NCBI RefSeq assembly: GCF_049651205.1
Contig: NZ_JBASBR010000011.1
Span: 59,472 to 123,471 of the forward strand
Direction of reading: 5' to 3'
Length of the DNA: 64,000 nt
DNA from: Castellaniella sp049651205
Lineage (GTDB): Bacteria; Pseudomonadota; Gammaproteobacteria; Burkholderiales; Burkholderiaceae_B
Part shown: piece after piece, positions 59,767 to 64,000 of the stretch
How positions within the stretch are numbered: the stretch's first letter is position 1
Layout: every line of letters begins with the position of its first letter
Translations under genes and position numbers: made by a program
Notes under the pieces: model-generated
What the model was told of the DNA's origin: nothing
The model's input: the letters and a program-made list of their open reading frames with translations, nothing else
Databases searched by the model: none

Positions 59767-61242
59767 CTATAACAACACCAGATCGTACTGCTCCTGGCCG
59801 TAGCCGGCCTCAACCGCCAAAGAGATCGGTTTGCCTACGAAGTCACCCAGCATCGCCAGGTGCTGGCTTTCCTCTTCCAGAAACAAATCCACCACTGCTT
59901 GCGAGGCCACGATCCGGAACTCGGCTGGATCAAACTGCCGGGCTTCGCGCAGGATCTCGCGCAGGATCTCGTAGCATAGGGTTCTGGGTGTACGCACCGA
60001 GCCCCTGGACTGACAGGTGGGGCAGGGCTCGCACAACTGGTGCGCCAGTGAGTCTCGGGTGCGTTTGCGTGTCATCTCAACCAAGCCCAGCTGGCTGAAG
60101 CCGCTGACTGTCACGCGGGTGCGATCATGTGCCAACGCTTTGTGCAGTTCTGCCAGCACAGAGGCTTGGTGCCCCGCATCATCCATGTCAATGAAGTCCA
60201 ACACCACCATGCCGCCCAGATTGCGCAGCCGCAGCTGTCGGGCGATGGCCACGGCAGCTTCCAGATTGGTCTTGAAGATCGTGTCATCAAAGTTGCGGCC
60301 GCCAACATAGCCACCGGTGTTGACGTCCACGGTGGTCAGGGCTTCGGTTTGATCGATGATCAGATAGCCACCTGATTTGAGATCAACCCGCCTAGACAGT
60401 GCCCGGGCGATTTCTTCGTCTACATTGGCAGTATCGAACAGCGGGCGATTGCCACTGTAGTGATCGATGCGATCCACCAAGGACGGCGTGTAATGTTGTG
60501 CCCAGCTGATCAACTCTTGGGTAACAGTACGCGAATCCACCAGGATGGCGCCTGTATCTGGAGTTGCCATATCACGCAATACCCGCTGAGCCAATGTCAG
60601 TTCGATGTACACAGGAGAGGGCGCCGGCACCTGCCCGATGCGGGCCTGGATGTTGCTCCATAGTGTCCGTAAATACAGGATATCCGCCTCAAGCGCTTGG
60701 TCGCTGGCGCCTTCTGCTTGTGTACGGACAATAAACCCACCAGGTTCATCCTTGGGCTTGAGTGCCACGATTCGCTCGCGTAGCGCATCACGTTCTGTTT
60801 CGTTATCGATACGCTGGGAAATCCCGATATGAGGCTCGTGTGGCAGGTAAACCAACATACGTCCGGCAATACTGATGTGTGTGGATAGTCGTGCACCTTT
60901 GGTGCCGATGGCGTCCTTGATCACCTGCACCAAAAGAGACTGGCCTTCAAACAGCAGTTTTTCTATCGGCGTCTGCTGGCTGTGGTCGCTATTGTTGCGG
61001 GCATGACGATTTTGGCGCAAATCGGCCACATGGATGAAGGCGGCCCGTTCCTGTCCGATATCCACAAAGGCGCTTTGCATGCCTGGCAACACCCGGGCGA
61101 CGCGCCCCAGATACAGATTGCCTACGTGACCGCGCTGGATGCTGCGTTCGATGTGCAGTTCTTGCACCACGCCCTGCACAGTAACAGCAACCCGGGTTTC
61201 AAAGGGTGTGATGTTGATCAGAATATCTTCGCTGGCGGGCAT
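59767..61242 (-). CDS. rng: Ribonuclease G
   Basis: RNase E/G family endoribonuclease of 491 residues. It starts DILINITPFETRVAV, then an S1 domain (GNLYLGRVARVLPGMQSAFVDIG) and the catalytic core with ALTTVDVNTGGYVGGRNFDDTIF and GMVVLDFIDMDD, which carry the metal-binding Asp residues. The Zn-link CEPCPTCQSRG is intact. It matures the 5' end of 16S rRNA and decays mRNA; an rrn operon begins 2.2 kb away. It is short enough to be RNase G rather than RNase E. A TATAAA -10 candidate lies 13 bases upstream. Confidence 0.95.
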   Translation of the reverse strand: MPASEDILINITPFETRVAVTVQGVVQELHIERSIQRGHVGNLYLGRVARVLPGMQSAFVDIGQERAAFIHVADLRQNRHARNNSDHSQQTPIEKLLFEGQSLLVQVIKDAIGTKGARLSTHISIAGRMLVYLPHEPHIGISQRIDNETERDALRERIVALKPKDEPGGFIVRTQAEGASDQALEADILYLRTLWSNIQARIGQVPAPSPVYIELTLAQRVLRDMATPDTGAILVDSRTVTQELISWAQHYTPSLVDRIDHYSGNRPLFDTANVDEEIARALSRRVDLKSGGYLIIDQTEALTTVDVNTGGYVGGRNFDDTIFKTNLEAAVAIARQLRLRNLGGMVVLDFIDMDDAGHQASVLAELHKALAHDRTRVTVSGFSQLGLVEMTRKRTRDSLAHQLCEPCPTCQSRGSVRTPRTLCYEILREILREARQFDPAEFRIVASQAVVDLFLEEESQHLAMLGDFVGKPISLAVEAGYGQEQYDLVLL

Positions 61243-61357
61243 GGTCTCTGGCAGGTTTATAGGGTTTTAGGAGATGTTCAATATCTGGCAAAACTGTATC
61301 ACCATCCGTCTGATGCGACAGTGCAGGCAGGGATTGCGAGTGATAAGTAAATAAATC

Positions 61358-61885
61358 TTAGGGGGAAAGCGGCTTTAGCTGTTGGTCTTTATCAGATAGC
61401 ACGGGTTGCTTGATCGGCCATGCAATAGCCAAGACAGGGCAATCCCAGGCAACACCGGCCTCGTCCTGTGGCCTGTAATAATCGGTGCACTTATAGTGCA
61501 ATAGCGCGGTTTCGCTGGTGACACAAAACCCGTGCGCATAGCCTGGGGGGATCCATAATTGCCGGTGATTTTCACCAGACAACTCCAGCGCCACGGTTTG
61601 TCCATACGTGGGTGAGGCCGGATCGATATCGGCAGCGACGTCAAATACGCTGCCGGCTAGCACCTGAACCAGCTTGCCCTGGGGGCGCTGTCTTTGATAG
61701 TGCATGCCTCTCAAAACCCCTTGATGAGAACGTGACAGGTTGTCCTGGACAAAAGCCTGATCGATTCCGGCCTCGTCCCGGTAGCGCTGTTCGCTAAATA
61801 ACTCCGCAAACAAGCCGCGGGAGTCGGCGTGTACTTGCGGTTCGATGATGCGCACGCCCGGCAGGCAGGTGTCAATGACCTTCAT
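61358..61885 (-). CDS. rfbC: dTDP-4-dehydrorhamnose 3,5-epimerase
   Basis: RmlC, 175 residues, cupin epimerase in dTDP-L-rhamnose synthesis. The RGLFAELFSEQRYRDEAG, FVQDNLSRSHQGVLRGMHYQ and WIPPGYAHGFCV segments carry the catalytic His and binding residues. Its start overlaps the rfbA stop by four bases. The partner genes rfbB and rfbD are 20 kb away. Confidence 0.95.
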   Translation of the reverse strand: MKVIDTCLPGVRIIEPQVHADSRGLFAELFSEQRYRDEAGIDQAFVQDNLSRSHQGVLRGMHYQRQRPQGKLVQVLAGSVFDVAADIDPASPTYGQTVALELSGENHRQLWIPPGYAHGFCVTSETALLHYKCTDYYRPQDEAGVAWDCPVLAIAWPIKQPVLSDKDQQLKPLSP

Positions 61886-62757
61886 ACGCTGTGCTCCTGG
61901 GCCAATGCCAGCAAATACTGGCCGTAGGCCGTTTTGGCCAGGCCCTGCGCCTGCGTCAGCAATTCGGATCGTGTCAGCCAGCCATTGTTAAAACCAATTT
62001 CTTCGAGGCAGGCAACTTTTTGGCCCTGACGCTGTTCGATGGTATGCACATATGTGCCGGCATCCAGCAGGCTTTCGTGTGTGCCGGTATCCAGCCAGGC
62101 AAAGCCGCGGCCAAGGGTTTGGACGTTCAATGTGTCCTGCTGTAGATAGGCCTGGTTGATGTCGGTGATCTCCAGCTCGCCCCGTTTGGATGGCCGAACC
62201 GAACGTGCGATATCCACCACCTGGTTGTCGTAGAAATACAGGCCAGTGACTGCATAGGCAGATTTCGGATTGGCTGGCTTCTCTTCGATGGATATGGCTC
62301 GTCCCGTCTGGTCAAACTCAATCACGCCAAAGCGTTGAGGGTTGGCTACACGGTAAGCAAAGATGGTGGCGCCAGTGCTTCTGCGTACGGCTGTATGCAA
62401 CATCTCGCTAAAACCATAGCCATAAAAAATATTGTCACCCAAGATCAGGCACACAGAATCCTGTCCAATGAAGTCCGCACCAATCAAAAAGGCCTGGGCG
62501 AGGCCTTCGGGCGCAGGTTGTATAGCGTACTGAAGCGAGATACCGAATCTGGACCCATCCCCCAGCAGACGGCGAAATCCCGGGAGATCCTCTGGTGTGG
62601 AAATCACCAAGACCTCCCGGATGCCAGCCAGCATCAATACCGACAGCGGGTAATAAACCATGGGTTTGTCATAGATGGGTAGAAGCTGCTTCGAAACCCC
62701 GCGAGTAATCGGGTGCAGTCGGGAGCCGGTACCACCGGCCAAAATAATGCCTTTCAT
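61882..62757 (-). CDS. rfbA: Glucose-1-phosphate thymidylyltransferase
   Basis: RmlA, 291 residues, makes dTDP-glucose, the first step toward dTDP-L-rhamnose. GIILAGGTGSRLHPITRGVSKQLLPIYDKPM is the nucleotide-binding start (in overlapping parts), with LILGDNIFYGYGF, VIEFDQTGRAISIEEKPANP and GRGFAWLDTGTHESLLDA. First gene of an rfbA-rfbC pair transcribed away from the rRNA operon. Confidence 0.96.
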   Translation of the reverse strand: MKGIILAGGTGSRLHPITRGVSKQLLPIYDKPMVYYPLSVLMLAGIREVLVISTPEDLPGFRRLLGDGSRFGISLQYAIQPAPEGLAQAFLIGADFIGQDSVCLILGDNIFYGYGFSEMLHTAVRRSTGATIFAYRVANPQRFGVIEFDQTGRAISIEEKPANPKSAYAVTGLYFYDNQVVDIARSVRPSKRGELEITDINQAYLQQDTLNVQTLGRGFAWLDTGTHESLLDAGTYVHTIEQRQGQKVACLEEIGFNNGWLTRSELLTQAQGLAKTAYGQYLLALAQEHSV

Positions 62758-62807
62758 CTTGATGTGTGTATCTCGTTGATTTCTATAAAGTTTGTATCTG
62801 GCTTGAT

Positions 62808-62821
62808 TCTGGCCGGCCAGA
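62808..62821. repeat. 14-bp perfect palindrome upstream of rfbA
   Basis: TCTGGCCGGCCAGA is self-complementary and sits about 50 bp upstream of rfbA and 40 bp upstream of the first rrn promoter. It could be an operator or a short hairpin; nothing else identifies it. Confidence 0.45.
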
Positions 62822-62859
62822 GAACGCTCAGCCTATGTTAACTGCTTCCGGTACGCAGT

Positions 62860-62889
62860 TTGCGCACAACAAAAAAAGCGTGCTATAGT
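62860..62889 (+). promoter_or_regulatory. Candidate rrn promoter P1
   Basis: TTGCGC (62860-62865) and TATAGT (62884-62889) with an 18-bp A-rich spacer, about 600 bp before the 16S gene. The -10 is good, the -35 poor. Confidence 0.5.
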
Positions 62890-63049
62890 TCGGTCTCTTC
62901 GCCGCCGGGCAGTCAGGGTTAACCCCGACAACACAGGGTAAAACCAGTGGGTTTGGCAAGCCGAAGCGCAGTCATTTGAAGGCAATGGTCTCGATGGTTG
63001 TGCGGGGGTAAAAGGGCGAGGCGCCGGTTTCGGCCGGTGGCAGTCTGGC

Positions 63050-63078
63050 TTGACATTAACACTTAGATGTGTTTTAAT
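63050..63078 (+). promoter_or_regulatory. rrn promoter P2
   Basis: Consensus TTGACA (63050-63055), an exact 17-bp spacer and TTTAAT (63073-63078, 5 of 6), followed by a GC-containing discriminator. The strongest sigma-70 promoter seen in the window and placed about 410 bp before 16S. Confidence 0.85.
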
Positions 63079-63249
63079 TTCGGGCTCGACGAGGGGATGA
63101 AGATTTCCTTGTCAAGGCGCTGCGAGGCAGTGTTCAAGCGGTTTTTGCCACGATGTGGCAAGTCAATAACCGGTTGAGTCACCCACCCCAGCTGCTTGAC
63201 AAGATTAAAAAATTTCTTCATAATCTCGTTTCTCTGCTTCACGCAGATT

Positions 63250-63261
63250 TGTTCTTTAAAA
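63250..63261 (+). promoter_or_regulatory. boxA antitermination site of the rrn leader
   Basis: TGTTCTTTAAAA closely matches the rrn boxA core TGCTCTTTAACA, which binds NusB/S10 and lets RNA polymerase read through rRNA genes. It lies about 235 bases upstream of 16S. Confidence 0.75.
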
Positions 63262-63494
63262 ACTAAACAGCCGATAAGTGTGGGCGCTTGATAACAGGCA
63301 GCACAGCCCGGCGATGCGTTGATTCTCACGGATCATGCATTGCGCGGAAATGCACAAATGTTATACCAAGTGCTCGCACAGATAGAAATGAAGAAGTAAG
63401 GTTAAAACCAAGCTTTGTCATTTCTTTTGAGTGATGCATAGCGAGCGTAGCTTCTCCATTCCTTCGGGGATAAGAAACTACGATTACAGGAATT

Positions 63495-64000
<506 letters not shown>

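Larger units (their letters stand above)
62758..63494. other. Gene-free rrn promoter and leader region
   Basis: This 737-bp stretch holds no credible protein gene. It contains a 14-bp palindrome (62808-62821), two rRNA promoter candidates (62860-62889 and 63050-63078), about 160 nt of purine-rich leader between them, a 7-bp hairpin (TTGCCAC 63145-63151, GTGGCAA 63155-63161) and a boxA-like site (63250-63261). No tRNA is seen. Confidence 0.8.

Noticed and set aside
63063..63329. 88-codon frame on the minus strand in the rRNA leader
   Set aside because: It overlaps the P2 promoter and boxA; no homology or ribosome site.

Overview
The window is a gene-dense, mostly core-genome segment of a betaproteobacterium, most likely a member of the Alcaligenaceae (the Bordetella/Advenella/Pusillimonas neighbourhood). 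The basis is the first 506 nt of a 16S rRNA gene at the right edge, the HpnCDE squalene genes, a Bordetella-like LPS glycosyltransferase block beside dnaE, and the family-level character of the proteins. I see no phage, insertion sequence, CRISPR array, toxin-antitoxin or defence module. There are no tRNA genes. The only stretch over 300 bases without a gene is 62758-63494, which holds the rRNA promoters and leader.

Layout. 1-7.5 kb: 3' half of typA with a strong terminator, catalase katA, a YqiA hydrolase-GNAT fusion, a leftward basic amino acid ABC importer (binding protein, hisQ, hisM, hisP), and a LOG-family phosphoribohydrolase. 7.5-15 kb: polA (its start codon overlaps that of the divergent LOG gene), a Na/Pi cotransporter, htpX, a mercaptopyruvate sulfurtransferase-GNAT fusion, and an unknown membrane-anchored protein. 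15-19 kb: isoprenoid/folate operon xseB-ispA-dxs-folE2. 19-22 kb: rpsF-priB-rpsR-rplI, a terminator, then dnaB. 22-26 kb (leftward): pdxA, PIN-PhoH ATPase, bcp peroxiredoxin, Mth938-like protein. 26-30 kb: alaC-hom-thrC. 30-33 kb (leftward): hpnC-hpnD-hpnE for squalene. 33-39.3 kb: alr, a short-chain dehydrogenase, radA, a TauE/SafE permease, kdkA, rpiA, phoU. 39.4-43.1 kb (leftward): argA, rfbB, rfbD, yggX. 43.3-50.7 kb: hrpA and dnaE. 50.7-59.1 kb: an LPS-assembly region (two GT4 and one GT2 glycosyltransferases, two NodB-type deacetylases, a GT9 heptosyltransferase, a YdcF protein, msbA). 59.2-62.8 kb: a lipoprotein, rng, and rfbC/rfbA. 62.8-64 kb: rRNA promoters, leader and 5' 16S.

Themes. 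Envelope building dominates: Kdo kinase, heptosyltransferase, core glycosyltransferases, deacetylases, MsbA, dTDP-rhamnose synthesis split over two loci 20 kb apart, and squalene synthesis. DNA replication is the second theme: polA, dnaB, priB, dnaE, radA.

I did not find a convincing new multi-gene system. The most unusual signals are small. Two unrelated enzymes each carry a C-terminal GNAT acetyltransferase domain. Two -10 hexamers sit exactly six bases before ATG codons, suggesting leaderless mRNAs for dnaE and a deacetylase. Palindromic -10 elements lie in two divergent gaps. A Pho box sits before a phoU that has no pst genes beside it. A ten-G run lies inside rpiA, a His-Thr hexamer repeat lies in a deacetylase metal site, and a terminator hairpin covers the stop codons of two convergent genes.
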